NCBI GenBank assembly: GCA_014058105.1
Contig: JACGCM010000940.1
Location: 1,573,750 to 1,637,749, forward strand
From: Kingdonia uniflora
Taxonomy: Eukaryota; Streptophyta; Magnoliopsida; Ranunculales; Circaeasteraceae
Direction: 5' to 3'
DNA: 64,000 bases
Under the pieces are notes generated by a model. That model saw only the letters and a list, made by a program, of their open reading frames with translations. It was not told where the DNA came from and made no database searches. The stretch's first letter is position 1, and the number at the start of each line of letters is the position of its first letter. Positions 10,201-21,849 of the stretch are shown here, in pieces. Position numbers and translations under genes: made by a program.

Positions 10201-12917
10201 TTAAAGGAGTGCAACCGAGAAACTAAAACCTGAGATCGTCTCATCGAAGGAACATAAAAGGTGTTTGTTAGATCTAAAGTAACATATGTCTAAAACCAAG
10301 AGAAAAATGCCAACAAACTCAATAGAGAGGTGTATAGCGTCTCTCGAGAAAACCTGCTCCTCAGGCCTTGCCAACCGCTTGCTGATGAACCCCTATGGAG
10401 AATTCAAAATGTTAACATTTACCCCAGAATCTAACCACCAAGAGTTGGTGAGAATATCAACCAAATTGGATTCAAAACAACCATAAACGTGTGAGCGTAC
10501 ATTTCCACTGTCGTCACACTTCAGCGATAAAAGCTGAGATAAGTTATTGTACTGCCTTCGCTTGACGGAACCTCGAACTGTTCCTTATAGACATCTAAAA
10601 GTTCCGGAGAGTAGTTAAAGTCCGTCAAGGTCTCAATATTAGTTAGTTGGTTCCAGATCATAGGGTCCATAACTGCATGAACCAAATACTTATATTTGAA
10701 GGTGTAAAAATTTTATGCACGTTTAACTTGATCTGTAAAAGATCTATAACTTGATGTATTTAATCTCGATCCAACCTGGGGTTAGGGTGGTCGAGTCAGA
10801 GTGTATATAATATTTATGGTATTGATTATTCACTCTGCGGGTACAGCTATGTATCATCGAATCCCTCATTTGGGTGGTGATTTGACATACATTGCCCCCT
10901 AGTGGTGATCACTCACGCTCAAGACTAGACTGGCCACTTTCAGTTTGACTTGAGACACTTCCTCACCTTTGGGCTGAAGTTTCCTAGCCTCCTTTGGGTG
11001 GTCTAATTATTTCAAGTTTAATTAGTGCAAAGTAGTCTTAATGGGACTTTACAAGAGAGTTTCAAAATTGGAAGAAACGTTCAAGTTCATGGATAAAACT
11101 CTTTTGGGTGTATTTACCCACTTTATATCCTGCCTTCCTAACGACTACTTAATCTCACTTAAACCCCATTAGAGATCCTTGGGAATAAAAATACCCTGTA
11201 TCCATTAGTGATATATTTTGGCTCATGCCAAATTTCTTTATCCAATTAATATGATAAAGTAATATGTAATTGGTGTATGATTATATAATCAATAATGAAT
11301 TTGTGAAAAACTATAATGTGCCTTAATCTTGTCAGAAGTAACCCACTAATCCTTAAAGACTTAGATTGGATATATGTGTAAATATGATAGTCCAGGTACC
11401 CATTATATACACATATAATTATCTTGCTAAATCAAAATTGGGTATAAACTTAGCTGATGATGCAAAAATTACTCAATAAAACTTATAAATCCGGAGGAAC
11501 ACCAAAATTCAAGCAGGCACAATGTTGGATATCCAAAAATCACAAACCAACACTGAGAACAATAATGTTACCATGCATGATGCGACCTTAAGAATATCGC
11601 TTGTATTTTGTCAGTAGATAGTGATCAGTATATAGTCCTATATATTACTCTAAATATACAGACATTCGACCATGTCCTATGAATACATCATAACATGCCA
11701 ATAATTCCCAATGTTATATGCTATATAACAATATATGAGCTCCTACAGATATTAGACTATCATATCGGTTATGTTGTACAATGTAGCCAACATATAACAA
11801 AAACCACAGATTCAACATGGTCATAAGCACAACAATAAGTAAGAACAGAAACCAATACAAAAAATTGCATATTTCATAACATAAGACCAAGACCTATATA
11901 AATAGCACATGGAGAGCAACAACAGTAGTGATTTCCCCTTAAATCCAAACTGAATCAGCCAACATAAAACCCAACAAAAACCCAATATCTAGTTGGATTT
12001 CCCCTTATTGCCGACTTCTCTCATAAAGCCCCAATTAGCCAAAATCTTAAACCCCATTGAAGTAGCATAACAAGGCTTACCATAAACATGGAACGATTTC
12101 GATGGAAGGCCGAGAATGGCAAAAAATGTTGAGTCATGAATCTAAAATCTTTCTATCAACCATCTCAATACCCATTAAAAAAACCAATGATCGGCCATTT
12201 TTGAATTGGATTTCCCCAATTACTGCCCCAATTTCATACTCTACTCGCTTAAAGCCCTAATCAAATCACCACAAAAAATTAAACCTTAATAGAAGATTAA
12301 GACAAACATCACAACACCCTCAAGAATCAATCACATCAATACAAATTTAGGAGAGAACAAGAGTGATTTAGAAATCAAAAATGTAGGGCAAAATTTCACC
12401 GAGACAGACCTCGAGATTGTATCACGAAAAATTTTCTGTAGCTAGATTTGTAAACCCCAAATCTCATACGCATATGAATCACATCTCTTATCGATTTAAA
12501 GAAAAACTGAACCCTTGACTACTCAAATCAGATCGAAATCCTCAAAACCCTTTGAAAAAAAACTCTCAATTGGGTTCTCAATAGATGTCTCAATCTGTAA
12601 CCCCTCTCCTGGGGATTTCACGGCTGAAACTTTCTTAAGATCTGATTATGGTGTTAAAGGAGAGAGAGAGGAAAACTCTAGAATAAAAAATTGGGGAGAT
12701 TATGTTTTAGTTGTAAAGGAGAGAGAGAGACTCGGTAAACAAGAACTTAAAAAAAATTAAATTAAAACGACTTGTCCTTCTCGAGAACCAGAAACGACAG
12801 TACTAAAGTAACGAAACAAAACCATTAAAGTTAAGAGAAAAACAAGTTTCTGACAACAATTTCGTTTCTTGCTCTTCTAACACACGTCAATAATTAATCA
12901 TAGTATTTTGTATCCTA
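10201..12917 (-). other. 5' internal region of the minus-strand Copia element
   Basis: Expected to hold leader, gag and protease. Short gag-like open pieces occur near 10690-10550 (for example LTDFNYSPELLDVYKEQFEV), but no zinc knuckle or protease motif is recognisable. The stretch 11000-12900 is AT-rich with GA-rich runs near 12660-12730 and holds no gene that I recognise. Confidence 0.35.
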
Positions 12918-12930
12918 GCGACTGATACCA
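12918..12930 (-). other. Primer-binding site of the minus-strand Copia element
   Basis: On the minus strand TGGTATCAGTCGC follows the 5' LTR after two bases. The first nine bases equal the initiator tRNA-Met site TGGTATCAGAGC. Confidence 0.75.
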
Positions 12931-12932
12931 AT

Positions 12933-13295
12933 TGTTGAGAATACATACAATAACTATGATCTATAACTCAACATGTAAAAGGGATTATACTAACCTCTTC
13001 TCATGCTCTCTGAAAATCACCTATTCTTGGGTAGGGTCTTCTCTTGGATTGGCTGCAGACCTCAATAGGATGGTTTCTATGTTGTAGCCTCCAAGAGGGA
13101 CTTCCTCTCTATTTAACCTGATAGGGTTAGAGTGGTCTTCCCATTATACCCTCAACCCTAATAAAGAGTAACACTAGGTCCCACCTACCTTAACTTGATA
13201 TAACAATTGGGCACAACCAATAACACCTATACGATCTATTAACATGTGTGCTCGTGAACCTGAAGAGTAGTGCGGTATAGAATCATGACTCAAAC
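12933..13295 (-). repeat. 5' LTR of the minus-strand Copia element
   Basis: Homologous to 7773-8136; on the minus strand it ends ...GTATTCTCAACA at 12933. The outer boundary (13280-13295) is poorly conserved. Confidence 0.8.
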
Positions 13296-13453
13296 GGCTT
13301 GTGTGAACTATGTGGTTTATAGCGAACCCCATTGGAATAGTTGGGCAAGTGGTGAAAATTTATGAGCAAAATAAAATAAACTTTGTAAATAACTCTTTAT
13401 TTTCTTATAGACCATCTTTATTTATTCATGACAAATTATAATATATTAATGCA

Positions 13454-13930
13454 TTAGCCTGTAATCCCCCTGTGATTCCATGTGTACTTTCTTTCAACTG
13501 GACCACTACCATTTATACCGCTAGAATAATATAGTCCGTCTCTTCGAACTGACCAATTGTTAAATTTGTTCAGAAAAGGTTTACCAAAAACCTCAAATGT
13601 TTCGAATCTCCGCACACCAAAATCGTTAAAGGACATATCGCATTTGAAAGATGTTCCAAAAGTACCTAAATGAAAATTGTAAGTTAAATAAACATTTAAA
13701 GCAAGAATGTGAGTACCAAGGTCGTCACTCGACGATTTGCAGTGGACGGTTAAAAGCTCATTGCTAGGGTTATTGATATTGTTCATCACATAAAAATGAC
13801 ACTTGGCAAACAGACTCACATCAGGAAAAGGGTCTGGTGACCCCAAAGGCATCAGAGACTCTGAAGGGTTAAGACTAGTAGAGACATAAAAGATCCCGAA
13901 TGATGCAAATAACACAAAAGAAAGTTTGAT
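13454..13930 (-). pseudogene. SPH family (plant self-incompatibility S1 type) gene, start codon apparently lost
   Basis: The frame is open from above 13930 to the TAA at 13454. It encodes a hydrophobic leader (KLSFVLFASFGIFYVSTS), then a domain with NNPSNELLTVHCKSSSDDLG, THILALNVYLTYNF, GTSFKCDMSF, FETFEVF and WSVRRDGLYY. These follow the order of PF05938, small secreted proteins of plants that include the Papaver pollen-stigma ligand. The CKSSSDDLG block is diagnostic. Of the usual four cysteines, those in VHCKS and FKCD are present, but the C-terminal pair before the tryptophan is absent (KFNNWSV). No ATG exists in frame ahead of the leader: the codon where a start is expected (13930-13928) is ATC, in the context ATCAAACTTTC, suggesting ATG to ATC change. 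A GTG lies at 13915. It sits between retrotransposons on ~1.2 kb of unique DNA. Family call is strong; pseudogene status is inferred. Confidence 0.82.
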
Positions 13931-14465
13931 GAGAGGATAATTGGAAAAAAACCCATTGTTGTATACTTTTGTGGTAGATGCTTCATATAAAAATTTTTGT
14001 CCATTATATAGGTTTTAAAATAATTTAATGCTCCGGATCTGTATTATCTTAAGAAATAATTAAAAAGGGAAAAAAATAGTAGGATCTTATCCTCCTTTAT
14101 GAAATCCTAATTGATTTTCTTTAAAGGGTAAATCACTTTTAGATTATCTTGGCTAGGTAAAATCTATCTTGGGGATAAAAACACCTTGGAAAGAGATGAA
14201 GACAATTTAAAAGGATTTTTCGATTATAAATGATATATTATAATTGAAACTTCATCTCACTTCATTGGGATGCCACGAGTATGAACTTAAATGATGTCAA
14301 AGGTGAGTGTAGTGGCATATTGTTGTTAAATCGATCCCTTATGGGCCGATCTACAAAAAATAATATATGTAGTACCAAATTTTGTATATTCAACCTTCGA
14401 TAAATAGCCCAATGCCCCAAATTACCATCATCAAGCATAAGTATAACATACTCAAGCCTGGTAAC
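13931..14465. other. Unique DNA upstream of the SPH gene
   Basis: AT-rich, presumably the old promoter side of the SPH gene. A TATA-like tatataaaa-type string lies close to 13985-13995 on the minus strand side. No other feature seen. Confidence 0.3.
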
Positions 14466-14995
14466 TGATAATTAAGAACATTTTTGTGCATAATTTAAAC
14501 CATTTTTTATAGGTGTTTTAAGCCTTCCCCGTTTTAACTAATTTTTGGCTTAGTTACCTCACTTTCAGGTTATGTACTCTACTGGAGTCAATTTGGTAAG
14601 AAAAGTATCAAATCATAGCTAAAATGATAACATAACCACTCTGAGTTTCTCTAGTAGTTTAGTAGATCAATATCAATCAGAATTGGGCTAGTTAGGATCA
14701 CAAAAAACCAAGTTCATAATTGAGGTAAGAGACCAATATGATGGGACTACATTCATTATCTACAAAGGAAGCGAAGAAGAACCCAAAAAGTTGGGAGATT
14801 CCGACCACCACCAGCCGACAATCGCCGCCGGCCAATGAGCAATCCCTTGCAATCGTCAGCCACCTGGTGTTGAAAGTCTTGATTCTTTGGCATGGATCCC
14901 TAGGAGGTCTAATGAGAGAGAATCTTCAGCGAATGTGCAAAATTCACTCCTGGTGAAAACTTGGGATAGTTAGAACATTTTAGGATCGAAATTTC
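14466..14995 (+). repeat. Athila-like LTR piece A (5' part)
   Basis: Begins TGATAATTAAGAACATTTTT, comparable to the LTR start at 23526, and shares tctactctactggagtcaat and later blocks with it. It stops at ATTTC (14991-14995), where an inverted LTR copy begins. Confidence 0.7.
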
Positions 14996-16710
14996 TGATA
15001 GACCATCATAAAAAAAGTCAAAATCCTACTTACTAATTAATGTAGTAAACGGGCAAGGAGGGTGTCAATCTTCGGAGAAGAACATTATTTTAGGGTAAAC
15101 TTAAATCTAAGGGAAAAAGGGGGTTTGTTTTGTCGAACTTCTATATTTAATCTAGGTGCTGTAATTCGGATATTAAAGATAACTAGGCCTTTGGATTCTA
15201 CTCTATATTAGAATATTAGGGTTTAATTTAATAGGCTTTTGGTATTTTCCTTAAATTCTCTATTTTGAATCGAATTCGAGGGGTTTTAAATTCTTCTTAG
15301 ATCTTTCCGCAAAGAATAAATCAGAGATTCTAATCCGTCAAGATCTAAACTCAAATCCTAGATTACTAACCTAGGGATTATTCCCCTTTTTCAATAATAA
15401 TAATAATCCCTAGGTCTAGAGGTCACAAAGTAAACTGAGAAACCAATTCCTTATTTAGGACACCAATATCTCTTTTAGCTTAGAATTGTTCTCCTCCTCC
15501 CCTAACTTGTCCAGTTCAGGAGAGTTAATGAATAACCCTAAAGACTGATCAAAGACCTCTAGGACAGAACTATTACCTGCAAGAGGAACCTAACGTACAC
15601 ATATAGAGCTTCCTCCTCTGATCTAGCCTGAGGGGATTAACCCTACAACATCGTAATAATCACAAATAATTGAATAAAAAGATCTAACTTTCATTAAATC
15701 TTAAAACCAAGTTTAGAAATACAAACTCAGTTCTCAAGATCTCCAAAACCTTGCAAAAACAAAAAAATAGGTTTGGAAAGGGAGAACATAACATTAAATT
15801 GGAAAACCCTGATCTTGAATTGTCTTAACTACCCCCAATCTTCTCCAGCAGTGAAAGTTAGGCGTTTAACATAGATTTTATCTTAATAGACCCCCTTCTA
15901 GGGTTCTTCTACGCTTGCCTGACAGAGTATGAATTGAGGTCAATCCAATTTATTCTTTGTCTCAATACTGAACTTGATTTTTAGATATCCCAACTAGCCC
16001 AATTCTGATTGAAACTTATCTCTTGAATTACTAAAATTCCTCAGTGTGGTTCTTGTTTCATTTTAGGTTTAATTTGGCCAGTAGAGTAGAGAACCTAAAA
16101 ATGGCATAACTAGGCAATAATTTGACAAAAAAAAATTTGGGGACGGCCAAAAGTGCCTTTAAAAGGGACTTCAATTCGACACAAATATAAGCTTATCATC
16201 AAATACCTCAAAACTTGTCTTTTTGCTCCCCCTGAGTAAAATAAATTAACTAAGAAACTTAAACCATTTTTACAGGTATCACAATTGTATTTAGCATATG
16301 CAATAAGCTATTAAACCCCCTGGTTCCCCTGGTAGACAAGTTTTGTCTCGTGAGGTTTTCCAGAATTTTTACCCACAAAAATGTACAACTTAGTATTTCC
16401 AGTGTTTTGAACTAATTATTTTATTGTCTCAGCAACTCTTGTTAACCTTAAATATAACGTAGATAGTTCCCTAAAAAGGAGCTTAGTTTCTTTATCAACT
16501 TAAGAGGATTTACCAAAATAATCAGGCAAAACTGAAAGAAAAACAAACTATACTACAATGACTACCAATAAGACACCCTAAAAAAGGTTATATTTTTGAG
16601 TGTGTGTTGTCACAGTTCCAGTATTGTCCCTTAAAAGATTATTATTCAACTGTTTAACTTTCTCCTTATAAAGTTGTTAGCATGAGATTATTTTACTTTC
16701 TTCATTCACT
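14996..16710 (-). repeat. Athila-like LTR copy B with adjoining internal sequence, inverted
   Basis: On the minus strand the LTR runs from 16201 (TGATGATAAG) to 14996 (GGTCTATCA), about 1206 bp, with TG...CA ends. Ahead of it, 16710-16202 matches internal DNA at about 22980-23525 in the plus-strand copy, including a degraded purine tract (CAAGTTTTGAGGTATTT at 16217-16201). It is therefore the 3' end of a second element in the opposite orientation. Confidence 0.7.
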
Positions 16711-17675
16711 TGCCAAGGGTACCTCACCGGCAATTGTCAGCCACCGGTGGTCTAAAATTGAGTTTCTTGCACATACATCTCGAGATGGCCTATTAAGAGA
16801 GAAATTTCATTGAATGCTCAAACTTTACTGTTAGAGAAGACTAAGAGGTAGTTAAGACATTTTAGAATCAGGGTTTTTCTTCTTTGTTCTCTCTCTTCAG
16901 ACCTAGTTTTTATTTTTACAGGGTTTTAGAGAGCTTGAGAACTAAGTTTGTATCCTTAAACTTAGTTTTAAGATTTAATGAATGTTAGATCTTGTTCTTT
17001 AATTTATTTTTATTTATTAAGATATTGAAGGGCTAATCTCCTCATACTAGATCTGAGGATAAAGATCTATAGGTGTATGCTAGGATTTTCTTGTATGTAT
17101 TAGGTCTGACCTAGAGGTCTTTGATCACTATTTAGGGTCGTTCTTCAACTCTCTTTAACTGGACAAGTTAGGGGAGGAAGAGAAGAATTCTAACCTGGAA
17201 GAGAAATTGGTGTCCTGAATAAGGAACTAGTTTCTCAGTCCACTTAGTGACCTCTAGACCTAGGGATTATAAGTGTTTTCAAAAAAGGAGGAATAAACCG
17301 TAGGTCAGCAATCTAGGATTTAAGTTTAGATCTTGATAGATTAGGCTCTCTAATCTGTTCTTTGCAGAGAGATCAGAAAAGAATTATAAACCCCTCGAAT
17401 TTGATTCAAAAGAGAGAATTCAAGGAGAAGACCGAAAATATATTAAATTAAACCCTCATATACTAATATAGATTGCAATATGAAGGTCTAGTTACCCATA
17501 ATATTTGAATTGTAACACCTAGATTAAACATAGAAGTTCGACAAAGCAAACCCTTTTCCCCTAGATTTTAGTTTACCATAGAATAACGTACATCTCTTTG
17601 AATTGACACACTACTTGCCCTTTTATTACATTAATTATTAAGTAGGATTTTTACTGGACTAACAACGGTCTATCA
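16711..17675 (+). repeat. Athila-like LTR piece C (3' part of a 5' LTR)
   Basis: Starts inside the LTR (ttgccaagggtacctcaccg, equivalent to 23886) and runs to GGTCTATCA at 17675. Its part from about 16840 on is the inverted match of 15000-15870, so the two can pair as a long hairpin. Confidence 0.7.
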
Positions 17676-17677
17676 AA

Positions 17678-17700
17678 TGGCATCATTTCTGGGGAGGTAA
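17678..17700 (+). other. Gypsy primer-binding site, degraded
   Basis: TGGCATCATTTCTGGGGAGG resembles the TGGCGCCGTT..CGGGGA primer site of plant Athila-type Gypsy elements, with C-to-T-type changes. It follows the LTR end by two bases. Confidence 0.6.
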
Positions 17701-18179
17701 TGATATTTTCAAGGTCAGTTAAAAATCAAAGATTAGCTCTGACGTAAGATTTCCTCTCATTTTTAGGTTTCTGTAGATCAAATAAGTCTCTGTTAGGAAA
17801 AATAATTCAGTGTTATTGACTTAGGGGTAGAGTTTACTTGAACTCAAAAGCACATGATAAAATTTTGAGGAGATATGGGTCCTACTAACCAGTAATCGCC
17901 ACTGACCAAAGACTTGCCTATAGTGATTGTTGGCCATTGAGCACCCCCGGACTCCCTTATTTTTGGGTTTTGTTCCCCTGAACATAATTAGATATAATCT
18001 TTCATCAGTGCATTGTTTTTGTTTTCTCAGCTTGCTAAATAAATCAATCTTTGTGATGAACATTTCTTCGCATTCTTGCTTCAAAGGTAAATTTCTATAA
18101 CGAAAGTGATAGAAATGGTTAAAAGGTTGTTGTACCCCAACATAGGCTAAATATAACTATTCTTAGGAAAATAAAGATG

Positions 18180-18660
18180 CATATTTACATTAATGATGTG
18201 TATCATAATGAATATGGAGCCGGTAGCGGGTAGGGGGAATCGAACCCGCATTGTTAGCTTGGAAGGCTAGGGGTTAGAGTCGGCATCACTTTCTTTCTTT
18301 TTTAACGTCTCTAATTCAAAACTGAACATGAAACTTTGGTTTCATTTGGCTCCTTTATGGAAGATAGATAGATTCCCAAATCTAAGTTCTAAATGAAAAG
18401 TATATATAATTTCAAATTGACCCATAACATATATGCCTACTTTTTTCTATGAATACATACAAAAAATGTCGCTTTCTAGATGATCCCTCTAGAAGAGAGG
18501 AATTTTTACAAATCCTTCTAGTTACATCCTTCTCTATTTCTACTTGCATGAATCCTGAGGAAAAGAATTCTGCTCCGCCGAGCTTGAAACAATAGTTCAT
18601 GGCTTTAGTAAACCAAACCCATTGTTTAATAGTTATTTCGCTTCAATCTCTACTCTACTC
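18180..18660 (-). other. Nuclear insertion of plastid DNA (trnG-UCC intron region)
   Basis: On the minus strand the sequence reads through recognisable trnG-UCC group II intron text (ACTATTGTTTCAAGCTCGG near 18600; GGAGCCAAATGAAACC near 18350; TTTTGAATTAGAGACGTTAA near 18310) into the 3' exon of the tRNA. It differs from the plastid form by scattered substitutions and is short, so it is a nuclear plastid insertion rather than organellar DNA. The outer limits are approximate. Recognition is from memory of plastid genomes, not an alignment. Confidence 0.75.
18225..18272 (-). pseudogene. trnG-UCC: Plastid trnG-UCC 3' exon, degenerate
   Basis: On the minus strand the anticodon loop CTTCCAA carries TCC, and the T arm GCGGGTTCGATTCCCCC is followed by acceptor bases TACCCGCT. 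The usual plastid form has GTTCGATTCCCGC; the extra C for G breaks a T-stem pair. The 5' exon is not present in this insertion, so no tRNA can be made. Confidence 0.75.
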
Positions 18661-18899
18661 TACTCTACAAAATAAAATGGAAGATGAAGATATAGCTATG
18701 ATTAAAAATACACCTTTTGTGTATATATATATATATACACAAAAAAATTAAATAACATAATTAAGTTAGTTCATAGGATAGCTTATCTAATATCAGTAGA
18801 TAATTATTAGTGTAAAAGTAGTAGTGTGTTATCTTATAAATTGCTAATATTTAGTAGATAAATAGTTAGGACTCCTAGATTAGATAGTTAGCTTATGAG

Positions 18900-19240
18900 A
18901 AGTTGGTCTCGCAAAGGAACCGTTTAAATCGCGAAGACCCACCGTTAATTTACTCCACGGTAGCTAGAAAACCCCGTGGTTGGGATAAGTAACAACATCT
19001 GCAAGAACAAGCCAGACTAATAGCTACCAAAAGCCTAGTTAGATATTTTAGTCTTGAACCCAGAACAAACCCCTCTTATATCACATTGCCTAAGCTTCCT
19101 GCTGGAGCACAACAATTCGAACTGAAAATTAACGGTTCCCTTTAGACCATATATAGGCAGTGATTTTCTAAGTATGGAACATAAGATTTATAGAACCATT
19201 TCTACTATCACAAGGTAACTCGTTCGTATTGATCACTGTG
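18900..19240 (+). pseudogene. Athila-type gag fragment
   Basis: The frame 19057-19146 reads RTNPSYITLPKLPAGAQQ then FELKINGSL and stops. The pattern of a proline-rich segment followed by FELK resembles the start of the capsid region of plant Athila gag proteins (retrotrans_gag). Later frames are broken. Only this block is recognisable. Confidence 0.45.
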
Positions 19241-19609
19241 GACTTTGAGACGGAATAGTCTCAGGTCATCGCATGCCCCTCGCAACATGCCTGTCACATA
19301 AGAATATTCTTAACACCGCTATTTTAACAGTTTAGTTAGCCTCACACGGTCATTTTCTGCCAAGACAAACATCACCCTGAGCTGCAACACTTTTTTATAG
19401 TAGGCATCCGTATACTATGAAATGACTACTTCAATAAAGGACATGCGCGAGGGACAACAAGAACTGGATAAGGTACTATACATCCAGAGTGGAAGTATTC
19501 ACAAGCATCCTAAAGACTATTCATGCAATCTTGATTATTTTCGATAGCCGTATAGGGTGTTAAACATCGACGATCCCCTAATCAAGTTTCATGGAGCTAG
19601 TTCTGAAAA

Positions 19610-19700
19610 TGGAAATCACAATATTGCCAGACTCTAAGTTTGGGGGTAGTCACATCTGGGTGATGACATTAAACTTAGTGCATACTGGGAGGTAACCCTC
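19610..19700 (+). other. Athila pol-end motif
   Basis: CTAAGTTTGGGGGTAGT (19635-19651) and, downstream, TGATGACATTAAAC ... CTGGGAGGTAACCC match the sequence that typically closes pol in Athila elements (GACGTTAAAC...TTGGGAGGCAACCC). Gag-like sequence lies only 400 bp upstream, so protease to integrase has been deleted. Confidence 0.45.
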
Positions 19701-20154
19701 TTTTTTTTTGGAAGGCAAGCCAATTTTATATAAGGATCCCCACGACTCCTCTCTTGGTGGAGGGTCGCAACCACCACTGGGCCAAGAGCCCAATGGTAAC
19801 CCAAGTGCTAAGGATCATTTTTTATGATCCCTAGTATTTTTCTAGTTTAGTACTTAGTTAGTTAGGTATTAGGGCCAATTTTTCGATAAGGTAGGAACAT
19901 CATTAAGGGAATGCACAATGGTCTATCACCATGGTGTACATAATTTAGGGCATGGGTGCACTTATAAACCTACTAAAATATCAGAATTAAGGTAAATGCC
20001 AAGTATACCCCCCCCCCCCCCCCACTTTAAATTCAAACTCAAAATCTTAGCACCATCATTGTCAGCCAACCAGTAAGCGTAGGCCACTGACAGCCTGGTG
20101 ATCCAACTTCCTTCTCCAACTTTCTCACCTTCTCTCAAATCCATTTCAGGTCAG

Positions 20155-21030
20155 AATGGGTAAAGAATTTATGGTGGAAGAGCTCAGCAAAAGAATGATG
20201 GTGGAAAATGCATCGTTTTACTACACTGAGGTCGTTAATCAGAAATGGAGACCACTTTACTATGAGGAAGGGGGATAAGTATTATTTAGAGCTCGTGCAA
20301 TGCTTTTACGAGAGCCTTTCCAATCTCGACTTGGAGAATTGCATGATGACTCTCAAATGGGGTGATCACCACTTTGCCATTTCTCTCCAAACGCTCTCCG
20401 TTATCACCTCTATCGCGGCAAAGCACCCGAGCTTCAACGGCGAATAATACTCCACTTATCACGATTACGCTACATCCTTGGATGTATTTTATAGCAGGGA
20501 CTTCGATAATAATGGCATCAAGGCCAATTCTCTAGACCGCAATCAATTTGCAGTATTCAAATGGTACTCTGCCAATATCTATCCATCCCTCTCTCTACCA
20601 AACCGACACCCATTTCCTATTTTGTTTTCAAGAGGGGGATGCTTCCCATAACATCCTCTAGACCGTGATAGAGTCAATTATCAATGGTATACCCAAGGGT
20701 CGAGTTTTGAATAACAGCCCCATGGTCTTTCCTATTCTCATCACGAAATTCCTCGCTACTATCGATCCTCGCATCGTCTCTAAAGCGGCGTCGGTAAATA
20801 TTAAAGAAAAGAATGCAACGGTTTCTTTGGGGAAATGTGTTCAAAAGCCATGGACAAGAATACGGGTGTACTCCAATCCCCGTCTTCCCTGCTGAAGACA
20901 ATCTTATTCACATCCAAAACCCCGCTACTCGTAACACAAAGGAATCATGGCGAGAAGGTACACAGGTCTTCAGAGGCTTCTCAAGATGAACTACAAGACG
21001 ATGAATACAATGGAGAAGCGTAAAAAGGAC
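20155..21030 (+). pseudogene. Plant transposon protein fragment (Transposase_32-like)
   Basis: Possible start MGKEFMVEELSKRMM at 20155, then in another frame YLELVQCFYESLSNLD, MMTLKWGDHHFAISLQTLS and, after a stop, LDRNQFAVFKWYSANIYP. A third piece reads IESIINGIPKGRVLNN. The series of FY..L, a beta-type repeat, a LH..+..NI.P block and an I..II.G..V block resembles the putative plant transposon protein domain PF20167 found with Gypsy elements. At least two frame changes and stops. The family call is tentative; the original role is unknown. A run of 16 C lies upstream at 20008-20023. Confidence 0.4.
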
Positions 21031-21849
21031 ACCTTCGACATTGCTACTCGCACGGAGACGCTTTGCCAAAGTATGCCCTAACGCAACGTCACGGAACCAT
21101 CTCAACCACCCCCAATTCACTGCAATCATTCCCCAATCTCAAGGAGATAAGAATAGGACCCCTTTATCTTACTTTTCCATTCCCAATATCGAGTCTAATG
21201 TGTTCTTTTTTTCTTTTCCAAAAAAATGTTCGATAAAAATACAAAGTGTCGTGTGTTTATTTCTTGCTCGAAGCATGTCATGTAACCTTTAATTTTAATG
21301 AATGAATTTTAATTTTCTATCTTACAATATGGAACATTCAAATTGGGTTATTCTTAAGTCAATATATGGGTCAAAATTTCACTTTCTCTCTCTAACACCG
21401 ATAAACCCTAAAATGGGCAATTTTCAACGATCAACATTTTTAGATTACTAAGACCAGCAGGGTTAGGAATTGACAAACACTCAATTTCAATTTTGTAGAT
21501 AATTAAATCCTCTTTCCAAAGAAATTGAGTTCACCCCTTCTAATAGAAATTGAAGAAGTTATTAAAAATTTACTCAATATTAGTACGAGAAAAACAAAAA
21601 TTACACACCAATTTATTTGTAATTTATTGGGGTAGTTAGACCATGGTTTAGGAAAAGTTCATACATTTGCATTCAAGAGTTTTTAAAGATCTTTCTAAAT
21701 TATACTAGAACATGTTTTTCCAACGTACAGTTTGTGAGTTATGACCCAATGCATTTAGGGTACCGTTAGATAGAAATTAGGATTTTTTACCTTTCATCTC
21801 AACTAACATTTCATCTTTTTTCTCTTTCTATAGTCGATTGCATATTCAT

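Larger units (their letters stand above)
7773..13295 (-). mobile_element. Ty1/Copia retrotransposon, minus strand, decayed
   Basis: A pair of ~360-bp direct repeats (7773-8136 and 12933-13295) flanks ~4.8 kb. Read on the minus strand, the order is 5' LTR, primer-binding site, a long region without clear genes, integrase remnants, reverse transcriptase, RNase H, purine tract and 3' LTR. The integrase-before-RT order and the tRNA-Met primer site mark Copia. Every domain has stops or deletions. The pentamer ATCAT occurs at 7768-7772 and 13282-13286, but taking the second as target duplication would end the right LTR about a dozen bases early, so it is unproven. Confidence 0.8.

Noticed and set aside
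13282..13286. ATCAT as target duplication of the minus Copia at 7.8-13.3 kb
   Set aside because: Matches 7768-7772 but would require the right LTR to end well before the aligned LTR end; may be chance.
13454..13915. GTG at 13915 as the true start of the SPH protein
   Set aside because: A GTG start is not usual for plant nuclear genes and would remove part of the hydrophobic leader; loss of the ATG at 13930-13928 explains the frame better.
18412..18600. 62-residue minus-strand open frame as a gene
   Set aside because: It corresponds to the plastid trnG intron, which is non-coding.
20208..20447. Intact small gene of 79 residues
   Set aside because: The similarity continues before and after it in other frames, so it is one piece of a broken transposon protein.
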